Of a DNA stretch of 32,750 bases, positions 7,735 through 15,853 are shown one piece after another (position 1 is the first letter of the stretch; each line of letters opens with the position of its first letter). A program made the position numbers and the translations under genes. Location of the stretch: contig JABWBV010000006.1 of NCBI GenBank assembly GCA_013359445.1, positions 1 through 32,750 of the forward strand. Reading direction: 5' to 3'. The DNA comes from Anaerolineales bacterium (GTDB lineage Bacteria; Chloroflexota; Anaerolineae; Anaerolineales; JABWBV01). Below the pieces are notes generated by a model that was not told the origin of the DNA, did not search any database, and saw only the letters and a program-made list of their open reading frames with translations.

Positions 7735-8154
7735 ATGCCCACCATCAAACGCATTGACCACATCGCCATCGTCGTAGACGACATCCCCTCCGCTCTCACT
7801 TTCTGGCGCGACGCCCTCGGCCTTGAACTTGCCCACGTGGAAGACGTCCCCGATCAAGAATCCATCGTCGCCTTCCTGCCCACCGGGGAAAGTGAAATCG
7901 AACTCGTCAAACCCACCACTGACACCTCCGGTGTCGCCAAATTCCTGCAAAAACGCGGCGCGGGAATGCACCACATCTGCCTGGAAGTGGATGACATCGA
8001 CGCCATGCTCGCCCACCTCAAAGAAAAAGGCGTGCAACTGATCCACGAAACGGCCATCCACGGCTCAGGGGGCAAAAAGATCGCCTTCATTCACCCCAAA
8101 AGCACCTCCGGCGTTCTCGTCGAACTTTACGAACTCCCCACACCTGCCCCCTAA
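7735..8154 (+). CDS. mce: Methylmalonyl-CoA epimerase
   Basis: Interconverts (S)- and (R)-methylmalonyl-CoA, the step just before the mutase. The 139 residues form two VOC/glyoxalase beta-alpha-beta-beta-beta modules. IDHIAIVVDD at 6-15 carries the first metal-binding His. ESIVAFLPTGESEIELVKP supplies strand 4. GMHHICLEVDDID (about 82-94) carries the second metal His, and VLVELYEL near the C-terminus carries the catalytic/metal Glu. Length is normal for the family. There is no Shine-Dalgarno sequence before the ATG; a repeat element takes its place. Its natural partner, the mutase, lies 3.2 kb upstream across the restriction-modification island, so the pair was probably adjacent before the insertion. 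Confidence 0.93.
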   Translation: MPTIKRIDHIAIVVDDIPSALTFWRDALGLELAHVEDVPDQESIVAFLPTGESEIELVKPTTDTSGVAKFLQKRGAGMHHICLEVDDIDAMLAHLKEKGVQLIHETAIHGSGGKKIAFIHPKSTSGVLVELYELPTPAP

Positions 8155-8201
8155 CCCCTGTGCATGGAAAGGCTCCCGCCTCAGTTTCACATTCCACGCC
8201 C

Positions 8202-9752
8202 ATGCACAAACCCCGCGAAAAACTCTGGCTTCTCTTTCTGATAATTCCCGCCCTTCTCGCGCGGCTCTATTTTGCCGCACAACTACCCCACCCCGGGCAT
8301 GGCGATCCGGGCTTTTACTACACCATCATCGAAAGCATCACCTCCGGACGCGGGCTGGAAATCAACTACATCTGGCACTACCTCACCGCCCCAAACGCAG
8401 TCACCCATCCGGGAGCCGATTATTGGATGGTGTTTGCGTCGATGTTAATGAGTATTCCGTATTTCGTATTTCGGAATTTGTTCAGCATTTTGGTTTTGTC
8501 CAGCCTGTTCGGGGTTGGGATCGCCCTCCTGGCCTATCGGTTCACCCAGGCCTACACCTCCTCAAAATTCGTCGCCTTCCTCGTTCTGTTTTACCTCCTC
8601 TTTGAACCGGCCCTTTTCGACTTCTCCATTTCCGTAGATGCCCCAGTCTACTACGTCTTTTTTGTGATCCTGGCCTTGTTTTTGATGATCCAGGGGAATG
8701 AAAATCCCAAATACTTCGTCTGGGCGGGCGCGGTAACGGGCCTCGCCCACCTGACCCGCCAAGACGCCATCCTCCTCGCCCCGACCCTCCTCCTGACCAT
8801 CCTCCTCGCCCCCTTCCCCTTCAAAACCCGCCTCCGCTGGATGAGTCTCGCACTGGGCGCGTATGTCCTCGTTCTGCTCCCCATGCTGGTGTACAACGTC
8901 CAAAATTTTGGCGCCCTCCTCCCGCCCGGCCCCTCCCGCGTCGCCTTCGCCACCGAACACGAACAAGTGTACGTCTACTCCACCGACCTTTCCCTGGAAT
9001 CCTACCTCGCGCTCGGTTGGCGCGCGATTCTCAAACAAAAACTCCTGACCGGGCTTGCCAATCTAAAAATTGCCTATCGCCAATTAGGCTTATTTGCGAC
9101 CCTCTTCGTCGGGATCGCCTTTGCGGAGTTGGTCTTTTCCCCCGCGCGGCGCACCCTCTGGCGGAAATATTTGCCTGTCCTCGTCTTTTTTGTCCTTGAA
9201 TTTCTGTTTTACACCCTTGTCGCGACTGTAGTCAGCACGCATGGCTCGTATGGCAAAGCCATCCTGACCACCCTGCCATTTTTCATTTTGTTTGCTTTTG
9301 ACGCCCTATCACGGCATATCCCGCACAAACTCGTCGCCACCCTCCTCACAGCCGCCCTCATCTTCCCCCCCCTCCTCACCACCTACCCCAACGCGCAGGG
9401 CAAAATCGCCTTCCACACCGAAATCGCCCAAGAAATGCAAGATCTCGCCGCCACCCTCCAAAATCGCGTGGAACCCCGCGAAGACGACGATATCATCCTC
9501 ATGACCCGCGCCCCCTGGGAAGTCCACATCACCACCGGCTACCGCACCATCATGGTCCCCTACGAAAGCCTGGACGTAATCTACGAAGTCGCCCAACGCT
9601 ACGGCGCAAACTACATTCTTCTGCCCATCCCCTCCCGCCCCGCCCTCGACGACTTCCGCGAAACCTCCGAAAACGACCCGCGCTTTCAATTTATCGTGCA
9701 AGTCCAAAATTCCAACCTCAAAATCTACCGGATAGTGCCCGATGCCCCTTAA
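8202..9752 (+). CDS. Polytopic membrane glycosyltransferase (GT39/ArnT-like)
   Basis: A 516-residue membrane protein with about 10 hydrophobic helices and a C-terminal soluble domain (about 425-516). Transferases of this GT-C type use a lipid-phosphate sugar to glycosylate proteins or lipids on the outer face of the membrane. The first extracytoplasmic loop has HPGHGDPGFYYTIIESI, a PMT/ArnT-like loop with acidic residue (GD..FY). A GLAHLTRQDAILL segment near 185-197 is also typical. I chose the ATG at 8202 (MHKPREKLWLLF) because it starts right before the first helix; a GTG at 8160 would add 14 residues. The next gene overlaps its stop by 11 nt, so the two are translationally linked. The acceptor is unknown. 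Confidence 0.8.
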   Translation: MHKPREKLWLLFLIIPALLARLYFAAQLPHPGHGDPGFYYTIIESITSGRGLEINYIWHYLTAPNAVTHPGADYWMVFASMLMSIPYFVFRNLFSILVLSSLFGVGIALLAYRFTQAYTSSKFVAFLVLFYLLFEPALFDFSISVDAPVYYVFFVILALFLMIQGNENPKYFVWAGAVTGLAHLTRQDAILLAPTLLLTILLAPFPFKTRLRWMSLALGAYVLVLLPMLVYNVQNFGALLPPGPSRVAFATEHEQVYVYSTDLSLESYLALGWRAILKQKLLTGLANLKIAYRQLGLFATLFVGIAFAELVFSPARRTLWRKYLPVLVFFVLEFLFYTLVATVVSTHGSYGKAILTTLPFFILFAFDALSRHIPHKLVATLLTAALIFPPLLTTYPNAQGKIAFHTEIAQEMQDLAATLQNRVEPREDDDIILMTRAPWEVHITTGYRTIMVPYESLDVIYEVAQRYGANYILLPIPSRPALDDFRETSENDPRFQFIVQVQNSNLKIYRIVPDAP

Positions 9753-10287
9753 AATTTCTCCCCGCCTGAACGACGCCGAACCCATCCAACGCTGTGGCTG
9801 GCCTGCGTGCAAAGCTGCCTGCTGTGTGTACGGTGTCTGGATCGATCTGGATGAACAAGCCGACCTCCTCGCCCACGCCGACCTGATCAAACCCCACTTA
9901 CCCCCCAAACGCCAGGACCCCGCGCGCTGGTTCGACGGGGAAATCGAACCCGACCGCCACACCCCCTCCAAACAGGTCACCCACACCCGCGTGATCCGTG
10001 ACCGCCAACACTACGGCGGCTCCACCTGCATCTTCATGCGCCCGGACGACTACAAATGCGCCCTGCAAGTCGCAGGCGAAGCGGCGGGCGAACACCCCTG
10101 GCGCTTCAAACCCTTCTACTGCGTCCTGCACCCCCTCGATTTAGACGAAAACGGGCGCATCTTCCTGGACGAGATTCGTTTTATGATAGACGAACCCGCC
10201 AGTTGTGTGCGCCCGGCAGAGGGAGAGGTGGTTTTGAAGGAGTTATTTGCGGAGGAGTTGGAATATCTTTTGATTCGAGAAACGTGA
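9742..10287 (+). CDS. Cys-rich DUF3109/YkgJ-like protein
   Basis: A 181-residue soluble protein. The N-terminus has CGWPACKAACCVYGVWID (Cys about 18, 23, 27, 28), and later Cys residues occur in STCIF, YKCAL, FYCVLHPLD and ASCVRP. This scatter of Cys with an early CC pair and a late CxxHPLD-type motif fits the zinc/iron-chelating YkgJ/DUF3109 group, which may bind a metal or Fe-S cluster. No biochemical role is established. It overlaps the glycosyltransferase gene by 11 nt. Its stop codon lies within a large palindrome that separates it from the convergent ABC operon. Confidence 0.75.
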   Translation: MPLKISPRLNDAEPIQRCGWPACKAACCVYGVWIDLDEQADLLAHADLIKPHLPPKRQDPARWFDGEIEPDRHTPSKQVTHTRVIRDRQHYGGSTCIFMRPDDYKCALQVAGEAAGEHPWRFKPFYCVLHPLDLDENGRIFLDEIRFMIDEPASCVRPAEGEVVLKELFAEELEYLLIRET

Positions 10288-10322
10288 CCCGTGAAAATTC
10301 ACGGGTCACGTTTCACGAATCA
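10271..10322. terminator. 52-bp near-perfect palindrome between convergent genes
   Basis: The dyad is symmetric about 10296.5, with TGATTCG at 10271-10277 matching CGAATCA at 10316-10322. Only one base pair and the central AA fail to pair. The inner stem is AAACGTGACCCGTGAA / TTCACGGGTCACGTTT (10280-10295 / 10298-10313). It contains the stop of the DUF3109-like gene and ends just before the stop of the permease gene. It probably ends transcription on both strands, though there is no long T-run. Confidence 0.6.
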
Positions 10323-10326
10323 CGCA

Positions 10327-11559
10327 TCACTCGTACCGCAACGCTTCTACCGGTTCCAGACTCGCCGCGCGGTTGGCGGGGTAAATGCCAAAAAACAACC
10401 CCACCGCCGCGGAAAAGATTGTCGCCAATAGCACCGCATCCCACCCAATTTGGGGAACAAACACGGTTTCATTCGCCGCCGCGACCTGCTGGACAATTAC
10501 GGAAATCAACCAGCCCAGCCCGATCCCGATAATCCCCCCGATCAGACTCAACACCGATGACTCGGTCAAAAACTGAATTAAGATATCCGCTTTGCGCGCG
10601 CCCAGTGCCTTTCGCAAGCCGATCTCCCGCGTCCGTTCGGTGACAGAGACCAGCATGATGTTCATGATCCCGATCCCGCCGACAAGCAGAGAAATGCCCG
10701 CGATGCCGCCCAAGAAGATGGTCAGCACCCCAGTAATGGTCGAGAAAGTTTCCAAAAACTCTTGTTGCGTCGCAATCGTAAAGTCATCAATCCCAACCTC
10801 GGTTTTGTGACGGGTACGGAGAATATCCGCGATTTCGGCCTGGGCCTGGGGCACGGCTTCCGCGCTGATGGCTTGCACCATGATCATATCCACGCGATCC
10901 GCTGTACTGCGGCGGATCAAACGGGTTTGGGCGGTCGTGAGGGGAACCAGAATCTGATCGTCTTCGCTCGGGCCAAACCCGCCCCCCCCTTTCGCTTCGA
11001 GAATGCCGATCACCCGGAAGGGTTGCCCCTCCACGCGGACGGTTTCGCCCACGATGGCTTCAGTGCGCCCGAACAAGGCCTCTGCCACGTCCGGGCCAAG
11101 GACAACGACCGAGGCGCGGCCAATCAAATGTCCTTCATTGATAAATTCCCCCTCGGTCACGTTGTAATTCCGCAATGGGCCATATGCAGGCGTGATGCCG
11201 GTGAATTGGGTATTGGTGGTTTCCCCGCCAAAGGTCACTTCTCCGCTCCCTTGCAGGACAGGGGCCACCCCGGAAATCGAGGGGGCGGCAAACGGTTCGG
11301 CGAGCGCGTCCGCGTCGCCCATTGTGAGGGGATCAGGATTCCGAACGGAGTCATCGGGACTGCCGCGGAAAACGAACAGCAGATTGGTGCCGATGCCCTG
11401 AATCGAGCCGGTGATGGACGCTTCCGCCCCCCGCCCAATGGACAACATGGCGATCACGGCCCCCACCCCGATCACAATTCCGAGAATGGTCAACCCCGAA
11501 CGGAGTTTGTTCCCCGCGAGGGATTCGATAGCTTCGAGAAAGGCTTGAAATAGGGTCAT
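10327..11559 (-). CDS. MacB-type ABC transporter permease
   Basis: The membrane part of a tripartite-like efflux or mechanotransmission ABC system. The 410 residues have helix 1 (about 22-42, [19 protein letters not shown]), a large extracytoplasmic MacB_PCD domain (about 50-240) and an FtsX domain with three helices (about 280-405). Its signature is [25 protein letters not shown]. Length and layout are normal. The start overlaps the ATPase gene by 4 nt (ATGA), so they are coupled. With the upstream HlyD-like adaptor and MarR regulator it forms a four-gene operon. No TolC gene is present, which fits a cell without a classic outer membrane. The substrate is not evident; a lipid, peptide or drug is possible. 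Confidence 0.92.
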   Translation of the reverse strand: MTLFQAFLEAIESLAGNKLRSGLTILGIVIGVGAVIAMLSIGRGAEASITGSIQGIGTNLLFVFRGSPDDSVRNPDPLTMGDADALAEPFAAPSISGVAPVLQGSGEVTFGGETTNTQFTGITPAYGPLRNYNVTEGEFINEGHLIGRASVVVLGPDVAEALFGRTEAIVGETVRVEGQPFRVIGILEAKGGGGFGPSEDDQILVPLTTAQTRLIRRSTADRVDMIMVQAISAEAVPQAQAEIADILRTRHKTEVGIDDFTIATQQEFLETFSTITGVLTIFLGGIAGISLLVGGIGIMNIMLVSVTERTREIGLRKALGARKADILIQFLTESSVLSLIGGIIGIGLGWLISVIVQQVAAANETVFVPQIGWDAVLLATIFSAAVGLFFGIYPANRAASLEPVEALRYE

Positions 11560-12236
11560 GGTTGTTCCTCTACCACTCCATCCCGAATCCGAATCACCCG
11601 CTGGGTTTGGGCGGCTACTTCGGGATCATGGGTGACGATGACGAGGGTGGTGCCCCGGTCTTTGTTCAGGTTGAGGAGTAGTTGCATGATTTCGACGCCG
11701 GATTTGGTGTCGAGGTTGCCGGTGGGTTCATCGGCGAGGAGGATGGCAGGGTCGTTGACCAACGCGCGGGCAATGGCAACGCGTTGTTGCTGGCCGCCGG
11801 ACAGTTCCGTCGGGCGGTGGTGAAGACGGTCGCCCAGGCCTACCGCTTCGAGGGCGGCTTTGGCGCGGGCTTTGCGCTCTTTGGTGACGCCTGCGTAACG
11901 CATGGGGAGTTCCACGTTTGCCAACGCGGTGGCCCGCGAGAGCAGGTTAAAACTCTGGAAGACGAACCCGATCTTGCGGTTGCGGACCGCCGCGAGTTGG
12001 TCGTCCCGCAGTTCGGAGACGCGTTCGCCGTCAAGGGTGTATTCGCCACTGGTGGGGATGTCCAACGCGCCGATGATGTTCATCAACGTGGATTTGCCCG
12101 ACCCAGAAGGCCCCATGATCGAGACCACTTCCCCGCGGAAGACCTCGGTGGACAGCCCACGCAGGGCATGGACTTCGACATCGCCCATTTTGTAGATTTT
12201 TCTTAAGTCTTTGGCAATAATGACTGAATCGCTCAT
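11556..12236 (-). CDS. ABC transporter ATPase, MacB/LolD family
   Basis: Hydrolyses ATP to drive the neighbouring MacB-type permease. The 226 residues have Walker [10 protein letters not shown] (about 41-49), a Q-loop with FVFQSFNLL, the signature LSGGQQQR, Walker [13 protein letters not shown] and the switch His in [10 protein letters not shown]. The frame is open for 42 more codons upstream, but the ATG at 12236 is right for the family, giving [18 protein letters not shown]. It follows the adaptor gene by 64 nt and overlaps the permease by 4 nt. Confidence 0.93.
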   Translation of the reverse strand: MSDSVIIAKDLRKIYKMGDVEVHALRGLSTEVFRGEVVSIMGPSGSGKSTLMNIIGALDIPTSGEYTLDGERVSELRDDQLAAVRNRKIGFVFQSFNLLSRATALANVELPMRYAGVTKERKARAKAALEAVGLGDRLHHRPTELSGGQQQRVAIARALVNDPAILLADEPTGNLDTKSGVEIMQLLLNLNKDRGTTLVIVTHDPEVAAQTQRVIRIRDGVVEEQP

Positions 12237-12300
12237 GATATTAGGTAGAGAAGAGAGGGGAGAGAAGGTAGCTTGGGGCTTGGTTTTACCTTGTTTACCA

Positions 12301-13863
12301 TTATCGCCCCGGAGGCCCCCCGCCGAAGATGACGCTGAAATCGGTGGGCGGGTTGAGGACAACGTTATCGCCTAGTTTGAGTTCACCGCCAATCACTTCA
12401 CTGTATGTTTCGGAGGAGACTCCCAATTCGATCACGACGGGGGATGGGGCAATGGAGCCGTCGGTGAGAATGTACACGACCCGTTCTCCATTTAGAACCC
12501 GGACCGCGCGGTTGGGGACGAGCATCACGTCTTCCAGCTCGCTCACGACGATGTTGACCCCTGCCGTCATCCCGGAGCGGACGTTTTCGTCAATATCCAG
12601 CAGTTCGACGGTGACTTTGAAACTGACCACGCCCGCGGAGGTGGTGCCAACGAGGGCAACTTCCGCAACCCGTCCCTGATATTCTTTGGCGAGGATGGCG
12701 TCAAAGGTGAGGATGGCAGACTGGCCGACTTTGATCCGGTTGATGTCTACTTCGGAGACTTCAACATCGACCAGCAGGTGGGAGAGGTCGTCGAGTTTGA
12801 AGGCGATGGAGCCAGGGCTGACCTGGTCGCCGGGTTTGACCACCACTTCGGAGATGACGCCCGCGAAGGGGGCTTTGATCGAGATGGTGTCGAGGGTGGC
12901 TTGCGCGGCGGCGACGCGGGCTTCGGCGGCGGCGACATCTTCGGGGTCGGGGCCGTCGCTGAGGTCGGTGTAATTTTCTTGGGCGTCGGTGAGTTGGGCG
13001 GTGAGGAGGGCGATTTCCGCTTCGCTGGGGCCGTCTTTGACTTCTTCGTAATCGCGTTGGGCCTGGAGGAGTTGGGCTTGGGCGGTGGCGACGTTCGCTT
13101 CGGCCACGGCGAGTTCGGTGGCGCTGGCGGTGTTGGCGAGCATTCCGTTCAGGTTGCGGACGGCGGCGTCGTATTCTTGTTGGGCGGCGGAGACTTTGGC
13201 GAGCAGGTTGGCGCGGATGATGTTGTCTTCGGGTTTGTTTTCCCAGGGTTCAAAGTTTTCCTGGGCACGTTCGAGGGCGTCTTCGGCGAGGATGACCTGG
13301 GCTTTGGCGGCGTCGATGTCGGCCTGACTGGCGGGGGTTTGCAGGAGGCGGAGACTACGTTCGGCGTCTTCGAGGGTTTTTTCGGCGTCGGCGATGGTTT
13401 GGAGGGCGAGGGCCTGCTGGAGTTCGGGGTTTTGGGCGTCGGTCAGGGCTTTTTCGGCGTCTTCGACTGCTTTGAGGGCCTGGGCCTGTTGCAGGGCGAC
13501 GTTGTACAGATCGTCGAGGGCGTTTTGCGCGCTGACGAGGTCGGCCTGGGCGAGGATGACGCTTTGGGGCAGAGTGGTTTGTTTGATCGAGGCGAGCACC
13601 TGATCGGCGGTCACGACATCCCCCGCGCGGACGGTGACTTCTTCAACGGTGCCGGAGGTTTCCCACATTAGGGTGGCACTTTGATTGGAGCGAACGACCC
13701 CGGTGGCGCCGACGGTCGCGGTCAACGAGCCGGTGGCGACGGTTTCGGTTTGTAAGCTGGCGAGGGTTTCGTCGCGGAGTTGTTGGGCACGGTATTGTCC
13801 AAAGGCAAAAATCCCGCCGCCAAGCACCACGACAACGAGCAGAATGGTGAGAAATCGTTTCAT
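12301..13863 (-). CDS. HlyD/MacA-like efflux adaptor protein
   Basis: A 520-residue envelope protein that links the ABC pump to the outside. It has an N-terminal membrane anchor (about 4-22), a first lipoyl half (about 45-85, with [21 protein letters not shown]), a long Ala/Gln/Glu coiled coil (about 90-310), the second lipoyl half ([23 protein letters not shown]), a beta-barrel domain and a membrane-proximal domain. The coiled coil is about twice that of typical MacA and holds repeat-like units ([17 protein letters not shown] compared with [17 protein letters not shown]), so it may have grown by internal duplication. A long hairpin may span a thick cell wall, since no TolC partner is seen. 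Confidence 0.88.
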   Translation of the reverse strand: MKRFLTILLVVVVLGGGIFAFGQYRAQQLRDETLASLQTETVATGSLTATVGATGVVRSNQSATLMWETSGTVEEVTVRAGDVVTADQVLASIKQTTLPQSVILAQADLVSAQNALDDLYNVALQQAQALKAVEDAEKALTDAQNPELQQALALQTIADAEKTLEDAERSLRLLQTPASQADIDAAKAQVILAEDALERAQENFEPWENKPEDNIIRANLLAKVSAAQQEYDAAVRNLNGMLANTASATELAVAEANVATAQAQLLQAQRDYEEVKDGPSEAEIALLTAQLTDAQENYTDLSDGPDPEDVAAAEARVAAAQATLDTISIKAPFAGVISEVVVKPGDQVSPGSIAFKLDDLSHLLVDVEVSEVDINRIKVGQSAILTFDAILAKEYQGRVAEVALVGTTSAGVVSFKVTVELLDIDENVRSGMTAGVNIVVSELEDVMLVPNRAVRVLNGERVVYILTDGSIAPSPVVIELGVSSETYSEVIGGELKLGDNVVLNPPTDFSVIFGGGPPGR

Positions 13864-13915
13864 AAAGGACCTCTTTGAGATTTGAAGGGGCGGAATTCAA
13901 CGGCCTGAGGAATTC

Positions 13916-14365
13916 CTATATATTCCGGCGCGTAAATGCAGAACGCAAAACGGATAACCCCGTGATAAGTTGCGCCATTTCGTCTGGGGAAAGGGGCGCA
14001 AGAATTTCTGTGATACGGTTTTCGGCGAAGGTTTGCACGGCGTCGAGGACGTCATGCCCCGCCGGGGTGAGGGAGATGCAAATCTGGCGGCGGTCGGCTT
14101 CCGATTGGGTGCGCTCTACCCAACCGCGTTCCACCAGGGTGGAAATGGTGTTGGACATGGTGGGGGCGGAGACGCTGTGTTTTTCGGCCAGTTCGCTCAG
14201 GTTGTGCGGGCCTTCGGCGAGCATGTAGAGCAGGTTGAAATGACCGGGCACAGGCAGTTGGGTAGATTGGCGCATGTCGGAGCCAAGCGAATGCATCACC
14301 AGGGGGATGATCTGGAGAAATTCGCGGGCGGCCAGTTGAGAAGGTGTGGACATCTTGTTTAACAA
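13916..14365 (-). CDS. MarR-family transcriptional regulator
   Basis: A 149-residue winged-helix repressor. The HTH lies at about residues 55-80 (NLSELAEKHSVSAPTMSNTISTLVERGW). The wing has the family motif ERTQSEADRRQICISLTPAG (about 83-102), where the D-R pair contacts DNA. N- and C-terminal helices make the dimer. It is the first gene of the efflux operon; the adaptor starts 52 nt downstream. A perfect GCTAA-TAG-TTAGC dyad sits between its promoter and its start, so it probably represses itself and the pump until a ligand binds. The start may be Met1 or Met5 (14353). Confidence 0.9.
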   Translation of the reverse strand: MLNKMSTPSQLAAREFLQIIPLVMHSLGSDMRQSTQLPVPGHFNLLYMLAEGPHNLSELAEKHSVSAPTMSNTISTLVERGWVERTQSEADRRQICISLTPAGHDVLDAVQTFAENRITEILAPLSPDEMAQLITGLSVLRSAFTRRNI

Positions 14366-14377
14366 TTGGTTAGAGAG

Positions 14378-14390
14378 GCTAATAGTTAGC
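14378..14390 (-). promoter_or_regulatory. MarR operator candidate
   Basis: A perfect 13-bp dyad, GCTAA-tag-TTAGC, ends 13 nt before the MarR start. It overlaps the expected transcription start of the promoter at 14399-14426, the usual place for a repressor site. A second dyad, GAATTA-N9-TAATTC at 14440-14460, could be another half of the control region. Confidence 0.55.
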
Positions 14391-14398
14391 AGGGCTAA

Positions 14399-14426
14399 AT
14401 ACTATCAAAAAAAGTTGCCTTGTCAA
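14399..14426 (-). promoter_or_regulatory. Sigma-70-type promoter of the MarR-efflux operon
   Basis: On the minus strand, TTGACA (14426-14421), a 16-nt spacer and TAGTAT (14404-14399). The -35 is perfect. The expected start site near 14392 falls beside the MarR dyad. Confidence 0.65.
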
Positions 14427-14515
14427 CGAAATGTGCCGTGAATTAATAGTTCTCTAATTCACAAAGGATAGTTCTTTCGGGGTGGCGCAGGCTTTTCTTT
14501 AAGTCGTGCGTCATC

Positions 14516-14603
14516 CCAGGTGCGACGCACTTGAGACCGATTTGGGGGAGGGGTTTTACCTAGAATTTTGGCCTAACTCCCTGCCAAAGTGCGTCGCACC
14601 TGG
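14516..14603. repeat. 17-bp inverted repeat with 54-nt spacer (CCAGGTGCGACGCACTT)
   Basis: CCAGGTGCGACGCACTT at 14516-14532 and its exact reverse complement at 14587-14603. Each arm holds the near-palindrome GTGCGACGCAC. It lies in the 338-nt gap between the divergent MarR operon and alkC. The spacer has no ORF. It looks like a MITE- or REP-like dispersed element. The rest of the gap holds the MarR promoter and a TATAAA at 14663-14668 ahead of alkC. Confidence 0.65.
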
Positions 14604-14703
14604 AGTTTATGAAAGGCCTGGGGGTGGTGCACAGACGGCGTGCAAAAACCGTGCTTGTGGGGTATAAACAAGAGACCCAAACCAAATTTTACAGGAGACA
14701 TCC

Positions 14704-15801
14704 ATGCCTGAACCACTCAAAAACATGTTTAACGCACGCACGGTGGACGCATTGGCCCAAGCCACCCAGCAAGAGTATCCGCCATTTGACCGGGAACGCT
14801 TCACCGCGCACGTGTTTGATGCGGAATGGGAAGGGCGCGAACTCAAACAACGGATTCGTCACCTCGCGACCCTACTGGGGGAATTTCTCCCCGCCGAATA
14901 TCCTGCCGCGCTCGCCATCCTGCGCCGGGTGGTTGTCCACCTGACCGAGCAAGGGTTTGAAAAGATGGTGTTCCCTGACTTCGTGGAGGTGTATGGCGTG
15001 GACGATTGGGAGACTTCGATCCCGGCGCTGGAATACTTCACCCAGTTTATGTCGGCGGAGTTTGCCATTCGCCCGTTTCTTCTGCGGGATTTGGACCGGA
15101 CGATGGCGCAGATGTTGGCCTGGGCGCACCACCCGCACGAGGACGTTCGTCGTCTGGCAACGGAGGGCTGTCGCCCGCGCCTCCCGTGGGGGATGGCGAT
15201 CCCCGCGCTGAAGGCTGACCCCGCGCGCATCCTCCCCATTCTCGAAATCCTGAAAGACGATCCTTCCGAAACCGTGCGCCGCAGTGTGGCGAACAATTTG
15301 AACGACATCTCGAAAGATCATCCCGCCCTCGTCGTCTCCACGCTCCAACGCTGGCAAACGGACCGCGAAGAAATCCGTGCCCTGACCCGCCACGCCCTCC
15401 GCACGTTGATCAAACAGGGCGATCCCGGGGCGCTGGCCCTGCTCGGTCATGCGGATGAAGTGGCGGTGGCGGTGCAGAATCTGCGCGTGAGTCCGGTTCA
15501 AGTCCCGCTGGAGGGCAAGGTGACGTTTTCGTTCGAGATCGTCTCGCTGGCAAACGTGGCACAAGATTTGATTATTGATTATGTCGTGTATTTGCAACGT
15601 GCCAATGGGAAACAAACGCCCAAAGTCTTCAAACTTTCGAAGCGCACCCTCCAACCGGGGGAAACGATCCAGTTTACACGTACTCATAGCTTTCGGCCTA
15701 TCACCACCCGCCGCTATTATCCCGGCCCCCATGCGATTGAACCGCAGGTCAACGGGAAAACGTTTGGGCGGGTGGAGTTCGCGTTAATCGCTCAGGATTA
15801 G
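14704..15801 (+). CDS. alkC: AlkC-type DNA alkylation repair glycosylase
   Basis: Removes cationic N3-alkyl bases from DNA using a HEAT-repeat scaffold. The 365 residues start with the AlkC hallmark MPEPLKNMFN. Six or so HEAT-like helical pairs follow (about 20-245), including WETSIPALEYFTQFMSAEF, HPHEDVRRLATEGCRPRLPW and DPSETVRRSVANNLNDISKD. A C-terminal beta-sandwich of Ig type (about 255-365, VPLEGKVTFSFEIVSLAN to FGRVEFALIAQD) is the extra domain that distinguishes AlkC from AlkD. The ATG is preceded by ACAGGAGACA. It appears to be monocistronic, with a palindrome after the stop. Confidence 0.88.
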   Translation: MPEPLKNMFNARTVDALAQATQQEYPPFDRERFTAHVFDAEWEGRELKQRIRHLATLLGEFLPAEYPAALAILRRVVVHLTEQGFEKMVFPDFVEVYGVDDWETSIPALEYFTQFMSAEFAIRPFLLRDLDRTMAQMLAWAHHPHEDVRRLATEGCRPRLPWGMAIPALKADPARILPILEILKDDPSETVRRSVANNLNDISKDHPALVVSTLQRWQTDREEIRALTRHALRTLIKQGDPGALALLGHADEVAVAVQNLRVSPVQVPLEGKVTFSFEIVSLANVAQDLIIDYVVYLQRANGKQTPKVFKLSKRTLQPGETIQFTRTHSFRPITTRRYYPGPHAIEPQVNGKTFGRVEFALIAQD

Positions 15802-15805
15802 GCAA

Positions 15806-15837
15806 CAGGGGACGGTCACGTAAGTGACCGTCCCCTG
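15806..15837. terminator. 14-bp stem hairpin between convergent genes
   Basis: CAGGGGACGGTCAC and GTGACCGTCCCCTG with a GTAA loop, 4 nt after the alkC stop and 16 nt before the stop of the convergent membrane-protein gene. It lacks a long T-run, so it is either a non-canonical terminator or a REP-like repeat. Confidence 0.6.
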
Positions 15838-15853
15838 GAATTCCTTGCACACC

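Noticed and set aside
12778-13671. 297-codon plus-strand frame opposite the HlyD-like gene
   Set aside because: Gly/Phe/Asp-rich shadow of the Ala/Gln coiled coil; no start signal.
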